Of a stretch of 47,351 nucleotides of DNA, positions 1-8,851 are shown in pieces. This DNA comes from Myxococcales bacterium. Its GTDB lineage: Bacteria > Myxococcota_A > Polyangia > Polyangiales > Polyangiaceae. The translations under genes were made by a program, and so were the position numbers. The notes under the pieces are model-generated. The model was given only the letters and a program-made list of their open reading frames with translations. It was not told the origin of the DNA and made no database searches. Location of the stretch: NCBI GenBank assembly GCA_903642325.1, contig CAHJWM010000038.1, positions 1-47,351 of the forward strand, written 5' to 3'. The first letter of the stretch is position 1. Every line of letters begins with the position of its first letter.

Positions 1-2163
1 GCCGCTGCACCCGCGGAGGCGGCGCCGCCTGCGACCCCGGACGCCGAGCCCGGTGCGCCCGCCACCGCCGCGGTTACCGAAGAATCCAAGAATGACCAAC
101 TCGGCAGCGTGATCGTGACGGCCCAGCGCCGTGAAACTAACCTGCAGCAGACGCCCATCGCGATTACGGTGTTCAGTCCGGAGCTCTTGCAGCAGCGGGG
201 CGCCGGGTCGATTCGTGACTTGGCTGGACAAGTGCCCAACTTGTACGTGGCGCGCACCACGCTCAGCTACACGACACAAACGTACTCATTGCGCGGCATC
301 GGTGAAACGGATCCAATTCAGGAACCTGTCGTGGCGACGTACATAGATGATGTTTACCAACCGCGGCAGTTGTCGTCACTGTTCGACTTCAACGACGTGC
401 AGCGCGTCGAGGTGTTGCGCGGCCCGCAGGGCACGTTGTACGGCCGCAACTCCAGCGCGGGGGCGATCCGCGTGATCAGCGCCGACCCGAACAACGAATT
501 CCATACGTCCGACTCGCTCACCTACGGCAACTACAACGCCATCAAAGCCCAGGCTTCGGTCAGTGGACCGTTGATCAAAGACGAGCTTGCGCTGAGCATC
601 GCCTACACGCGCAACCGGCGTGATGGCATCGACTACGACCCGACGTTGCGCCGTGACGTGAACCGCATCGACGTGGACTCTGGGCGCGTCAAGCTGCGCT
701 GGACTCCCAGCGAGAAATGGGAGCTCCAGGCGACATTGACCGGCACGGTAGACCGCAGCGACACGCGTAGTTACATTCCGATAAGGCAGCCCGGCGGAGG
801 CCTCTCGAAGACGACGTCTTTCTCGGAAGTTCAACCGTATCAACACCTAAACAACGGCAGTGCCTCGCTGCGCGCCATCTTCCACGCTGACAAACACATC
901 GACCTGAAGTCGATTAGCTCGGTAAACGGCTTCGATCTGAACCCGGTCTTTTACGATAACGACGGCGAAGCCACGCTCATCCAGAAGAACCTCATCCATT
1001 ACGCGAGCGGGGACTTCACTCAGGAGCTTCAGGTTAACGGTCACTACGACGCGCTCAGCTTCACGACGGGTGCGTTTTATTTGCACGAGCGGTTTTACGT
1101 TCAGCGTGACGGATATAGCCGGAAAAATGCCATGCCCACGGACCCGGCACTCAACCCGGAAAATTACGGAACGTTGCGTGCGCACAACATCACAACGACC
1201 GACAGCTTTGCGCTCTTCGGCGAGGCAAACCTGAAGGTGACGGATTGGGCGACGATTACCGGCGGCATCCGCGAGACGCTCGAGCATAAGAGTTTCCGCT
1301 TCAACAACAAGACGATCGACCTGGCCGGGAACGTCACGGGCCAATCCATTCAAGGCGACGGGAGCGACCACTGGGGGGCCTTGACACCAAAGGCATCGTT
1401 GGCCTTGCAGTACGCGCAGAGCACATTGCAATACTTCACGTATTCGCGCGGCTTCAAGTCAGGCGGTTTCGACAATCGCGCGACAAATATCGACTTGGCC
1501 AAGCGCGGCTTCAACCCAGAATACGTGAACAGCTATGAAACCGGCTTGAAGAACGAGTTCTTTGACCGCCACCTTCGTGCCAATGTTGCAGTGTTTTATA
1601 ATGACTACCGAGACCTACAGGTTTCGTATACGGACCCTGCATATCCCGGCACCACCGTGCGCGGCAACGCCGGCAAAGCGCACACAGCCGGCGCCGAACT
1701 AGAGACGGATGCTCGCCTGCCGTTTGGCTTGGGTGTGCAATTCGCGGGCGGTTATGTCCGCGCCGTCTACGACACGTACAAGAATGCAGGCGGCGCTGGT
1801 GTGAACGCCGACGGTAACCCCTTGGTCAACGCGCCAAAGTGGAACTACTCGGTTGGCGCGAGTTACGACGTGCCGCTCCCGGCGCCGGGTCTGTTCCGCC
1901 TAGCGGGTGACGTGAACTACACGAGTGAGTTCTGGAACACGGCCTTGACACGCCCACAGGATCACGTTCCCGATCAAGCATTCGTCAATGGGACGTTCAG
2001 CTGGACCTCGCCGAACGACCGATACGTCGTGGTGTTGACCAGCCGAAACATCCTGGACAGTCAAAAGCGGGTGAGCTCCAATTTCACGCCGGGCACGGGC
2101 GTCCGCTTTCTGAACTTTCCGGACCCTCGCACGGTGCTGCTAACACTGAAGTACCAGCTCTAG
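1..2163 (+). CDS. TonB-dependent outer-membrane receptor, 5' end outside the window
   Basis: The reading frame is open from base 1, so signal peptide and true start lie upstream. The visible part begins with an Ala/Pro-rich stretch, then a TonB-box/plug entry (GSVIVTAQRRETN), the plug motif RVEVLRGPQGTLYGRNSSAG, and a long beta-barrel with many Tyr/Asn-rich strands ending at LLTLKYQL. About 690 of the 720 visible residues were read through: there is no cysteine and only one methionine, which is extreme even for a barrel protein. It belongs to the siderophore/cobalamin-type receptor superfamily that also imports other solutes. It lies just upstream of an NtaA-type monooxygenase preceded by the island operator, so an organosulfur ligand is the best guess; the ligand cannot be read from sequence. 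Confidence 0.93.
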   Translation, partial: AAAPAEAAPPATPDAEPGAPATAAVTEESKNDQLGSVIVTAQRRETNLQQTPIAITVFSPELLQQRGAGSIRDLAGQVPNLYVARTTLSYTTQTYSLRGIGETDPIQEPVVATYIDDVYQPRQLSSLFDFNDVQRVEVLRGPQGTLYGRNSSAGAIRVISADPNNEFHTSDSLTYGNYNAIKAQASVSGPLIKDELALSIAYTRNRRDGIDYDPTLRRDVNRIDVDSGRVKLRWTPSEKWELQATLTGTVDRSDTRSYIPIRQPGGGLSKTTSFSEVQPYQHLNNGSASLRAIFHADKHIDLKSISSVNGFDLNPVFYDNDGEATLIQKNLIHYASGDFTQELQVNGHYDALSFTTGAFYLHERFYVQRDGYSRKNAMPTDPALNPENYGTLRAHNITTTDSFALFGEANLKVTDWATITGGIRETLEHKSFRFNNKTIDLAGNVTGQSIQGDGSDHWGALTPKASLALQYAQSTLQYFTYSRGFKSGGFDNRATNIDLAKRGFNPEYVNSYETGLKNEFFDRHLRANVAVFYNDYRDLQVSYTDPAYPGTTVRGNAGKAHTAGAELETDARLPFGLGVQFAGGYVRAVYDTYKNAGGAGVNADGNPLVNAPKWNYSVGASYDVPLPAPGLFRLAGDVNYTSEFWNTALTRPQDHVPDQAFVNGTFSWTSPNDRYVVVLTSRNILDSQKRVSSNFTPGTGVRFLNFPDPRTVLLTLKYQL

Positions 2164-2212
2164 TCGCGCGTGAGGTCACGAGGCGTCGCCCGGACGGATC
2201 TCGATCGAGTGA

Positions 2213-2239
2213 TTGATCTGGTCAAAGATCTTTTATATT
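2213..2239 (+). promoter_or_regulatory. Candidate promoter of the 2270 monooxygenase
   Basis: TATATT (2234-2239) makes a good -10 box and directly abuts the GTCT-N8-AGAC operator. A TTGATC at 2213-2218 could be the -35, but the spacer is only 15 bp. The operator would fall over the start of transcription, a position typical of repression. Confidence 0.4.
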
Positions 2240-2255
2240 GTCTCGCTTAGAAGAC
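2240..2255. promoter_or_regulatory. Operator copy 1 (GTCT-N8-AGAC)
   Basis: GTCTCGCTTAGAAGAC, an exact match to the palindromic frame shared by nine sites in this window. It sits 14 bp before the ATG at 2270, just upstream of the ribosome-binding site AGGAGA (2259-2264). Confidence 0.75.
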
Positions 2256-2269
2256 ATTAGGAGACCAGC

Positions 2270-3601
2270 ATGGCCAGTAAGAGAGAATTGAAGCTCGGGT
2301 TCATTTTGCATGGGGTGGGCCCAGGTTGGGGGGACTGGCGTCATCCCAACGCACAAACCGACGCGAGCACCAACTTCCCCTTCTACAAGCGTCAAGCGCA
2401 GCTCGCAGAGGCTGGAAAGTTCGACTTTCTGTTCGTCGCGGATAGCTTGTTCGTGACGGAGAAGTCGAGCCCGCATTACCTGAATCGCTTCGAACCGCTG
2501 ACCATTCTGTCGGCCTTGGCCGCAGTCACTGAGCACATCGGCTTGGTAGGCACGTTGACGTCGAGCTACAGCGAGCCGTTCAACGTGGCGCGCCAGTTCG
2601 CTTCGCTCGATCACCTGAGTGGAGGCCGTGCGGGCTGGAACGTGGTGACGTCCTGGTTGGAAGGCACTGCCAGTAATTTCAGCAAGGCGAATCACTACGC
2701 GCACGACGTACGCTACCGCCTCGCTGGCGAACACCTGGACGTCGTGCAAGGCCTTTGGGATTCGTGGGAAGACGACGCGCTCATCCACGATAAAGCGTCG
2801 GGTCGTTTCATCGATCCGAGCAAGCTTCATGCCCTGAACCACAAGGGGGAATTCTTCCAGGTCCGAGGGCCGTTGAACATCGCGCGGTCGCCGCAGGGGC
2901 AAGCGGTGATTTTCCAAGCCGGCGCATCCGAAGACGGTAAGAACTTCGCGTCAAAGCGCGCGGATGTCATCTTCGTGGCCCACGAAACATTGGAAGATGC
3001 GAAGATTTACTACGCAGACGTCAAGGCGCGCGCCGCGGGCTTCGGCCGCGATCCGGAGAAGTTGCTCATCTTGCCCGGAATCCGCCCGGTAGTGGGGGAC
3101 ACGCCCGAGGACGCGGAAGCCAAGTATCAGGAGCTCGCGAGCTTGGTCTCGATCGACAACGCGCTGTCCATGTTGGGCCGACCGTTCAACGACTATGATT
3201 TCAGCAAACACGACCTGGATGCTCCGTTTCCCGACGTGAGTGAGCACGGCGCCAATAGCAATCAAAGCGCGGCCTTCAAAATCTTGCGCATCGCGCGCGA
3301 GGAGCAGCTCAGTCTGCGGCAAATCGCGTTGCGCTTCGCGACTCCGCGCACTCAGTTCGTGGGAACACCGGAGCACGTGGCCGACGCCCTACAGCGCTGG
3401 CTGCACGAGCGCGGCGCGGACGGGTTCGTGACCTTCGAATCCCTGCCTGGTCAGCTCGAAGCCTTCGTCGAGAAGGTCGTGCCGGTTCTTCAGGCGCGCG
3501 GGCTCTACCGCAAGGACTACGACACTCAAACGCTACGCGGGAACTTGGGGCTCGATGTGCCGGTCAACCGCTACGCGTTTGCGGCAAAAGCCGCTGAGTG
3601 A
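2270..3601 (+). CDS. LLM-class flavin-dependent monooxygenase, NtaA/SnaA/DszA family
   Basis: A 443-residue bacterial-luciferase-like (LLM) protein of normal family length. It starts with the family's [12 protein letters not shown] strand, has [12 protein letters not shown] at about residues 118-129, a [13 protein letters not shown] stretch, and the usual C-terminal LRGNLGL..P.NRYA. This family uses FMNH2 from a separate reductase to oxidise C-S or C-N bonds (DBT sulfone, S-alkyl cysteines, nitrilotriacetate). The ATG at 2270 has AGGAGA six bases upstream. There is no cysteine, and only two methionines including the start. Closest relative in the window is the enzyme at 23517-24863, which shares the SWL-G-A-NFSK segment. 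The substrate is unknown; the sulfur context is inference. Confidence 0.92.
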   Translation: MASKRELKLGFILHGVGPGWGDWRHPNAQTDASTNFPFYKRQAQLAEAGKFDFLFVADSLFVTEKSSPHYLNRFEPLTILSALAAVTEHIGLVGTLTSSYSEPFNVARQFASLDHLSGGRAGWNVVTSWLEGTASNFSKANHYAHDVRYRLAGEHLDVVQGLWDSWEDDALIHDKASGRFIDPSKLHALNHKGEFFQVRGPLNIARSPQGQAVIFQAGASEDGKNFASKRADVIFVAHETLEDAKIYYADVKARAAGFGRDPEKLLILPGIRPVVGDTPEDAEAKYQELASLVSIDNALSMLGRPFNDYDFSKHDLDAPFPDVSEHGANSNQSAAFKILRIAREEQLSLRQIALRFATPRTQFVGTPEHVADALQRWLHERGADGFVTFESLPGQLEAFVEKVVPVLQARGLYRKDYDTQTLRGNLGLDVPVNRYAFAAKAAE

Positions 3602-3925
3602 CGACGGTGCGAGTGAGCCTGACCTGCTCGGAGTCAGGCTCGTCACGCGGCCGCGAGCCACTGAATCGAAGAGCACCCGAGCGCTGCCCGTTACGGGCTC
3701 ACGTGGGCGACCGCCGCGTCAGCTAGCGCTGCTCCGGCTGGCGCGTCGTGCAGCCGAGGGCCGCCGGTCGAGCCGCTGTCGATCTCGTTCAGCGCACGGT
3801 CGGCCGAGGCGCGCTCGAATCCGCCGCACAGGGCACCGAAGGCTTGCCGCAGCGTGCGGTCGAGGCGAGCCCCGGTCGGTGTGTTCGCTCGAACGCGCCG
3901 ACCCGTAGCGGCTCGCATAACTTGC
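3602..3925. other. Gap between convergent genes, no confident gene
   Basis: This 324-bp stretch separates two convergent monooxygenase genes. On the minus strand a short frame (3691-3948) overlaps the end of the 3926 gene, and an ATGA overlap at about 3929 opens another frame of about 46 codons. Neither resembles a family I know, so I do not call a gene. No clear intrinsic terminator is visible. Confidence 0.5.
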
Positions 3926-5323
3926 TCATTCGATGTCTCCCGACGCACTCGCGCCGACGCTGAAGGGCTCGCGTGGCGACTCCGTCCTCACGGCGCGTTC
4001 GCGACTGACGCGCAGCACGGTATAGCGGTTGGGCGGAATGGGTAACCCGAGGTGACCACGCAAAGTGTCATGCTCGTAGTCTCGACGGATCACTCCCCGC
4101 TCGCGCAGGATGGGCAGTACACGGTTCAAGAACTCGTCGAAGTCCGTGGGGCTCGAAATGCGGAAATTGAAGCCATCTACCGCGCCTTCGCGGAACCAAC
4201 GCTCCATTTCGTTCGCGATCGTCAGGGGTGAGCCGACGAACGGCGAGCGGCGTGCGGCGAAGCGCCACGCTGTCTCACGCAGACTGAGCTTCTCTTCCCG
4301 CGCGACGCGCTTGATGCGGTCGGCTGCGCCGCGGTAACCGTTCAATCCCAAGTCACCGAGGTCGGGAAAGGGCGCGTCCAGCGGATACTGAGAAAAGTCG
4401 TGATAGTTGAAGGGGCGCCCGAGCTGTACCAGGGCCTTTTTCAAGTCGAGCTTGCCGTTGATTTCCTCCTCGCGTGCCCTGGCTTGCGCGTCGGTGTCAG
4501 CGACGACCGGTACGAGCCCGGGGAAGATCAGGATTTCGTTCGGATCTCGCCCGTACGCGACCGCGCGACGTTTGATATCGCGATAGTAGTCTTGGGCCTC
4601 TTCGAATGTTTCCTCGTTCGAATAGATGCCATTGGCGATGCGTGCCGCGAGGTCACGTCCTTCTTCGGAGGTTCCGGCTTGGAAGATGACGGGCTGGCCT
4701 TGTCGCGAGCGCGACAGGTTCAACGGCCCACGCACGGAGAAGAACTCGCCGCGGTGATTGAGGGGGTGAAGCTTGCCCTTGTCGAGGAACACACCGCTCT
4801 GCTTGTCGCGCGGGAAGGCGTCGTCTTCGTACGAATCCCAGAGCCCCTGGACGACGGCCACGTGTTCTGCCGCACGCCGATAGCGCACCGAGTGATCGAT
4901 GTGCTCTTCGCGGCCGTAGTTACCGGCGGCGCCCTCGAGCCCAGTCGTGACCACGTTCCAACCGGCACGCCCGCGGCTGATCAAGTCCAACGAGCCGAAC
5001 TGGCGCGCGACGTTGTATGGCTCCGTGTAGGAAGTCGTCACTGTGGCGACCAGGCCGATGTGAGACGTTGCGGTGGCGACAGCCGAGAGCAGCGTCAACG
5101 GCTCGAGACGATTGAGAAAATGCGGCGCGGAGTCGGCCGTGATGTATGGGCTGTCGACGATGAACACGAGGTCGAATTTCGCAGCCTCGGCTTTGCGCGC
5201 GTTCTCGCAGAACCAATCGATGTCGATGCTCGCATCGCCCGGCAGATCAGGATGACGCCAGCCATTTTGCGTCGTACCGACGCCACTCAAGATAGCCCCA
5301 AGCTTCAAGTATCGATCGGACAT
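3926..5323 (-). CDS. LLM-class flavin-dependent monooxygenase, NtaA/SnaA/DszA family
   Basis: A 465-residue LLM enzyme, last gene of the long leftward operon. It opens with YLKLGAILSGVG and carries [20 protein letters not shown] around residues 120-140, a FQAGTSEEGRDLA segment and the C-terminal LRGHLGLPIPPNRY. The ATG at 5323 is preceded on its strand by GGAGAG. It has one cysteine (WFCEN). It is a close paralogue of the gene at 6308-7696, sharing the TTGLEGAAGNYGRE block, whereas the other two NtaA-type enzymes share a different block. A 246-bp spacer separates it from the peroxiredoxin-like gene upstream; I see no operator there, so transcription from the tonB promoter is assumed. FMNH2-dependent oxidation of a sulfur compound is likely but the substrate is unknown. 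Confidence 0.92.
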   Translation of the reverse strand: MSDRYLKLGAILSGVGTTQNGWRHPDLPGDASIDIDWFCENARKAEAAKFDLVFIVDSPYITADSAPHFLNRLEPLTLLSAVATATSHIGLVATVTTSYTEPYNVARQFGSLDLISRGRAGWNVVTTGLEGAAGNYGREEHIDHSVRYRRAAEHVAVVQGLWDSYEDDAFPRDKQSGVFLDKGKLHPLNHRGEFFSVRGPLNLSRSRQGQPVIFQAGTSEEGRDLAARIANGIYSNEETFEEAQDYYRDIKRRAVAYGRDPNEILIFPGLVPVVADTDAQARAREEEINGKLDLKKALVQLGRPFNYHDFSQYPLDAPFPDLGDLGLNGYRGAADRIKRVAREEKLSLRETAWRFAARRSPFVGSPLTIANEMERWFREGAVDGFNFRISSPTDFDEFLNRVLPILRERGVIRRDYEHDTLRGHLGLPIPPNRYTVLRVSRERAVRTESPREPFSVGASASGDIE

Positions 5324-5569
5324 CGTCTCTCCACGGAATGCTCGACTCGGTCCGGTCCAAGCCCGATACCTGGGCCGGCGCCGAGTCGGCGAATTTCATA
5401 AGTCTGCGTATTGCGGCTCGTGGGCGATCAGGATGCGAGCACGCGCGGGAAATCGCCCAAATTTTCGCACGGCAATGTGCACAGCAGCGCGGTTGACCCA
5501 AAAGCGATCGAACCGGAGTGCCACGAGAAGCGAACCTGGTATTCGGGTTTTTGGTACTGCGCGAGCGCT

Positions 5570-6271
5570 TCAGGCACCTAGCGAGACCTGTGGAGCCTGG
5601 CCCTTGGCCCCGACGAGCGCCGACACTGCAGCCAAAATCGGCTCGGCTTCCGTGCGCAGCAGCCAATCCGGGTGCACGTCGGCGAACTTCACCACGCCGT
5701 TTTGACCGATCACGACTGCGGTCGGTTGGGGCAACTCCCAGGTCCCCGTTCCGGTGACTTCGCCGATTGTCGTACCGCTGGCGATCGACGACTTCTGCGA
5801 GGCTTCGTCGAACGTGTACACGATGCCGAACTGACGAGCGAGCTCGTTGTTCAAGTCGGATGCGACCGCGAACTGCAGCGAGTGGCGCTCTTTGATTGCC
5901 TTGAGCCGTTCCGGAACTTGAGGGCTCAGGGCCACCAAGCTGGCGCCGAGCTCGCGCAGGCGGGGCAGCAGATTTCGCTGATAATAGGGCAAGGCCAAGT
6001 TGCACGCGGGGCAGCCTTCGAAGCGGAAGAAGACCAAGACCGCCGGACCGCGTTCCAAGAGCCCACTCAACGTGACGCGCCCGCCGTCCACCTCGGGCAG
6101 GTCGAACGGCTTCACTTTGTCGCCGGCCTTCACCCACCTCGAAGGATCTGCCGTGTCGACCAAAGTTCGTCGCTGGTCGATGTTGACCTGCAGTTTCGCG
6201 GGATCCATCGTTTTCACGCGCTCGGCGTGCAGGTCGCGGAAGATCTGATGTAGTGATTCTTTCTGGCTCAT
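5570..6271 (-). CDS. Peroxiredoxin-like (AhpC/TSA, thioredoxin fold) protein
   Basis: 233 residues with an N-terminal helical segment containing QVNIDQRRTLVD and then an AhpC/TSA thioredoxin fold. The active site reads VFFRFEGCPACNLALPYY (about residues 80-97), a CxxC arrangement rather than the TPxC of classical peroxiredoxins, so thiol-disulfide chemistry is as plausible as peroxide reduction. Only two methionines and the two active-site cysteines carry sulfur. It lies 36 bp after one NtaA-type monooxygenase and before another, and has a clear paralogue at 38401-39051 that carries its own operator. A role in reducing disulfides, sulfenates or peroxide formed by flavin uncoupling is inference. 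Confidence 0.85.
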   Translation of the reverse strand: MSQKESLHQIFRDLHAERVKTMDPAKLQVNIDQRRTLVDTADPSRWVKAGDKVKPFDLPEVDGGRVTLSGLLERGPAVLVFFRFEGCPACNLALPYYQRNLLPRLRELGASLVALSPQVPERLKAIKERHSLQFAVASDLNNELARQFGIVYTFDEASQKSSIASGTTIGEVTGTGTWELPQPTAVVIGQNGVVKFADVHPDWLLRTEAEPILAAVSALVGAKGQAPQVSLGA

Positions 6272-6307
6272 CGTGCTTCTCCTGAGTGGGCGGGGTCTCG
6301 AGCGAGC

Positions 6308-7696
6308 TTAGAGTGCCGAACGAGCTTCAGACACGCTGCGCGGGGGGCCTTGCGTGGGCCGCTCCGCCGGATTTTCGGCGGCGCGTGCGACGCTGTATCG
6401 ATTCGTGGGAATGGCGAGGCCCAGATTTTCGCGCAGCGTTTCATGCTCGTATTCGCGCCGGAACAAGCCGCGCGCTTGCAACACGGGCACCACTTCGGCG
6501 CTGAACTTCTCGAGCTCAGTCGGCTCGCCGACCCCGATGTTGAAGCCATCCGCGGCGCCTTCGGCGAACCAGCGTTCGAGCTCGTTCGCTACCGTGGTGG
6601 GCGAGCCGACGAACGGTGATTGACGTGTCGCGAAGCGCAGCGCCGCTTGGCGCACGGTCAGTTTCTCGTCACGCGCGACCCGCTTGACGCGTTCCGCGGC
6701 GCTGCGATAGCCATTGGCGCCGAGATCCCCGAGATCCGGAAACTGCTCGTCCAGAGGATACTGCGTGAAGTCGTGGTAGTTGAAGGGCCGACCGAGTTGG
6801 GCGAGGGCCTTCTTCAAGTCGACTCGCGAGTTGCGCTCGGCTTGGATGGCTCGTGCTTCCTCGTCGGAGGCGGCGATGGTCACGCCGATGCCCGGGAAGA
6901 TCAGGATCTCCTCGGGGCGCCGTCCGGCGGCGACTGCGCGCGTCTTGATGTCCCGGTAAAATTCCTGCGCTTCTTCGAAAGTTTCGTGCCCGGTGAAAAT
7001 GGCGTCGGCGCTCGTGGCCGCGAGCTCGCGGCCGTCTTCCGACCCGCCCGCTTGGAAGATCACCGGATGACCTTGCTTGGACCGCGAGATATTGAGTGGC
7101 CCCGCGACGGAGAAGAACTCGCCGCGGTGGTTGAGCGCGTGCTGTTTGCTCTTGTCGAGGAAGTTGGCGTTTGATTTGTCGCGCGTGAATGCGTCGTCTT
7201 CGTACGAGTCCCAAAGCGCGCGCACCACGGCCAGGTGCTCTTTGGCGCGCCGATACCGGACATCGTGTGCGAAGTGCTGTTCACGACCGTAATTTCCAGC
7301 CGCGCCCTCCAGCCCAGTCGTCACCACATTCCAGCCGGCGCGGCCATCACTGATTAAATCCAGCGAGGCGAACGCACGTGCGACGTTGAAGGGCTCGTTG
7401 TAGGAGGTAGTCAGCGTGGCCACGAGCCCGATGCGCGAGGTAACCCCCGCCACCGCCGATAGCAACGTGAGCGGCTCGAGGCGGTTCAGGAAGTGAGGCG
7501 CGGAATCCGGTGTGATGTAAGGGCTGTCGACGATGAAGATGAAATCGAACTTCGCCGCTTCCGCAGCCCGCGCGCCCTCGCGGTACCAGTCGATGTCGAT
7601 GCTGGCGTTCGACGGCACATTCGGCTGTTTCCAGCCATCCTGCGTCATGCCCACGCCCTGCAAAATCGCACCCAGTCGCAACTGTCTCTTGGACAT
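6308..7696 (-). CDS. LLM-class flavin-dependent monooxygenase, NtaA/SnaA/DszA family
   Basis: 462 residues starting at the ATG at 7696, chosen because the family's N-terminus (SKRQLRLGAILQGVG) begins there and GGAGGAGA lies just upstream; the open frame extends further upstream without homology. It contains [35 protein letters not shown] and the C-terminal LRENLGLAIPTNRYSV. The protein has no cysteine and only two methionines. It follows the SsuD-like gene by 55 bp and precedes the peroxiredoxin-like gene by 36 bp, in the leftward operon. It is the near paralogue of the 3926-5323 enzyme. It must receive FMNH2 from a reductase that is not encoded in this window. Confidence 0.92.
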   Translation of the reverse strand: MSKRQLRLGAILQGVGMTQDGWKQPNVPSNASIDIDWYREGARAAEAAKFDFIFIVDSPYITPDSAPHFLNRLEPLTLLSAVAGVTSRIGLVATLTTSYNEPFNVARAFASLDLISDGRAGWNVVTTGLEGAAGNYGREQHFAHDVRYRRAKEHLAVVRALWDSYEDDAFTRDKSNANFLDKSKQHALNHRGEFFSVAGPLNISRSKQGHPVIFQAGGSEDGRELAATSADAIFTGHETFEEAQEFYRDIKTRAVAAGRRPEEILIFPGIGVTIAASDEEARAIQAERNSRVDLKKALAQLGRPFNYHDFTQYPLDEQFPDLGDLGANGYRSAAERVKRVARDEKLTVRQAALRFATRQSPFVGSPTTVANELERWFAEGAADGFNIGVGEPTELEKFSAEVVPVLQARGLFRREYEHETLRENLGLAIPTNRYSVARAAENPAERPTQGPPRSVSEARSAL

Positions 7697-7751
7697 CGGT
7701 TCTCCTCCTACTGTGCTGTCTGCGAAGATCGGTATGCCGGTGCGTGCCGGC

Positions 7752-8834
7752 TCAGCTCGCCACGGCGCGCGTCGCGTCGTGCTTGGCGACCAACTCACGC
7801 ACCAACGGCAAGAGCTCGCGGCCATAGCCGATTGCGTCCTGTAGCGGGTCGAAGCCACGGATCAAGAAGTGGTCAACGCCCAGGTCATAGTAGTCGAGCA
7901 GGCCTTCGGCGACTTGTTCGGGTGTACCGACCAAGCCGGTGGAGTTGCCTTGAGCGCCGCCCACTGCGGCCAACCCGGTCCACAAGCGCTTGTCCGCGCG
8001 GTAGCCATGAGCCGCAGTTTGCAACAGCCGCTGTGAGCCGACGTTGACCGGTGTGTGGTCGCTGGTCTGGATGCCTTTGCTTTCGCGCAGGAAACGCACG
8101 CGCTCGACTACTTCGTCCGCGCGCTTCCAAGCGCCTTCCTCGGTGCCAGCGATAATCGGTCGCAGCGACATACTGAAACCCACGTTTCGGCCATAGCGAG
8201 CGGCAGACGCGCGCACGCGGGCGACCAGCTCGCGGGTTTGGGCGTGGGTCTCCCCCCAGTAAGCGTAAACGTCGGCATGTCTGCCCGCGACGTCGATTGC
8301 TTCGTCCGACGCACCGCCGAAGAAGATGGGTACGCGCGTCGGCTTGATCGCGCTGAAGCCTTGGCGCACGTTGTAGAAGCGCCCGGAGTGGTCGAACGGC
8401 TCGGCCGAAGTCCACTCTTGCTTGAGCACCGTCAGGTACTCGTCCGTGCGCTCGTAGCGGAGCGTCTTGTTAGAGGTATCGCCGTCACGAGCCATCTCTT
8501 CGTCCGCGCCGCCGGTGATGACGTGGACGGCGATGCGGCCGCCACTCAGCTGATCGAGAGTCGCCAATTGTCGAGCAGCGAGGGTCGGCTGAGTGAAGCC
8601 GGGCCGGTGGGCGATGAGGAAGCCGAGCTTGCTGGTGATGGCCGCGGCGTGCGCGGCCACGATTTGACTCTCCGGCGAGGACGACCCGAACGGGATTAGC
8701 ACACGATCGAACCCGCCTGCTTCTTGGGCTTTGGCTGCCGCTTCCACATAGTCACGGTCGAGTTGCCGACCGTGGGTCGGGTCGACTTCGGAGCTGTTGT
8801 TGAAGCCAATATAACCGATGAATTGAACGCTCAT
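7752..8834 (-). CDS. SsuD-like LLM monooxygenase (alkanesulfonate/sulfone type)
   Basis: 360 residues from the ATG at 8834, which has GGAGAC seven bases upstream; the frame runs further 5' but without homology. The sequence follows the SsuD/SfnG branch of LLM enzymes: FDRVLIPFGSSSP, AHRPGFTQPTLAARQLATLD, GGRIAVHVITGGADEEMARD, RYERTDEYLTVL, and C-terminal GTPEQVAEGLLDYYDLG with FLIRGFDPLQDA. Family members cleave alkanesulfonates or oxidise dimethylsulfone with FMNH2 and O2, releasing sulfite. There is no cysteine. It lies 18 bp after the rhodanese gene in the leftward operon. Which sulfonate or sulfone it uses cannot be read; it differs from the second SsuD-like gene (10704-11822) enough to suggest another substrate. 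Confidence 0.92.
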   Translation of the reverse strand: MSVQFIGYIGFNNSSEVDPTHGRQLDRDYVEAAAKAQEAGGFDRVLIPFGSSSPESQIVAAHAAAITSKLGFLIAHRPGFTQPTLAARQLATLDQLSGGRIAVHVITGGADEEMARDGDTSNKTLRYERTDEYLTVLKQEWTSAEPFDHSGRFYNVRQGFSAIKPTRVPIFFGGASDEAIDVAGRHADVYAYWGETHAQTRELVARVRASAARYGRNVGFSMSLRPIIAGTEEGAWKRADEVVERVRFLRESKGIQTSDHTPVNVGSQRLLQTAAHGYRADKRLWTGLAAVGGAQGNSTGLVGTPEQVAEGLLDYYDLGVDHFLIRGFDPLQDAIGYGRELLPLVRELVAKHDATRAVAS

Positions 8835-8851
8835 GAGGTCTCCGTTGCCAG

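Noticed and set aside
3691-3948. 85-codon frame on the minus strand after the 3926 gene
   Set aside because: It overlaps the monooxygenase end, has no ribosome-binding site that I can see and no family resemblance.
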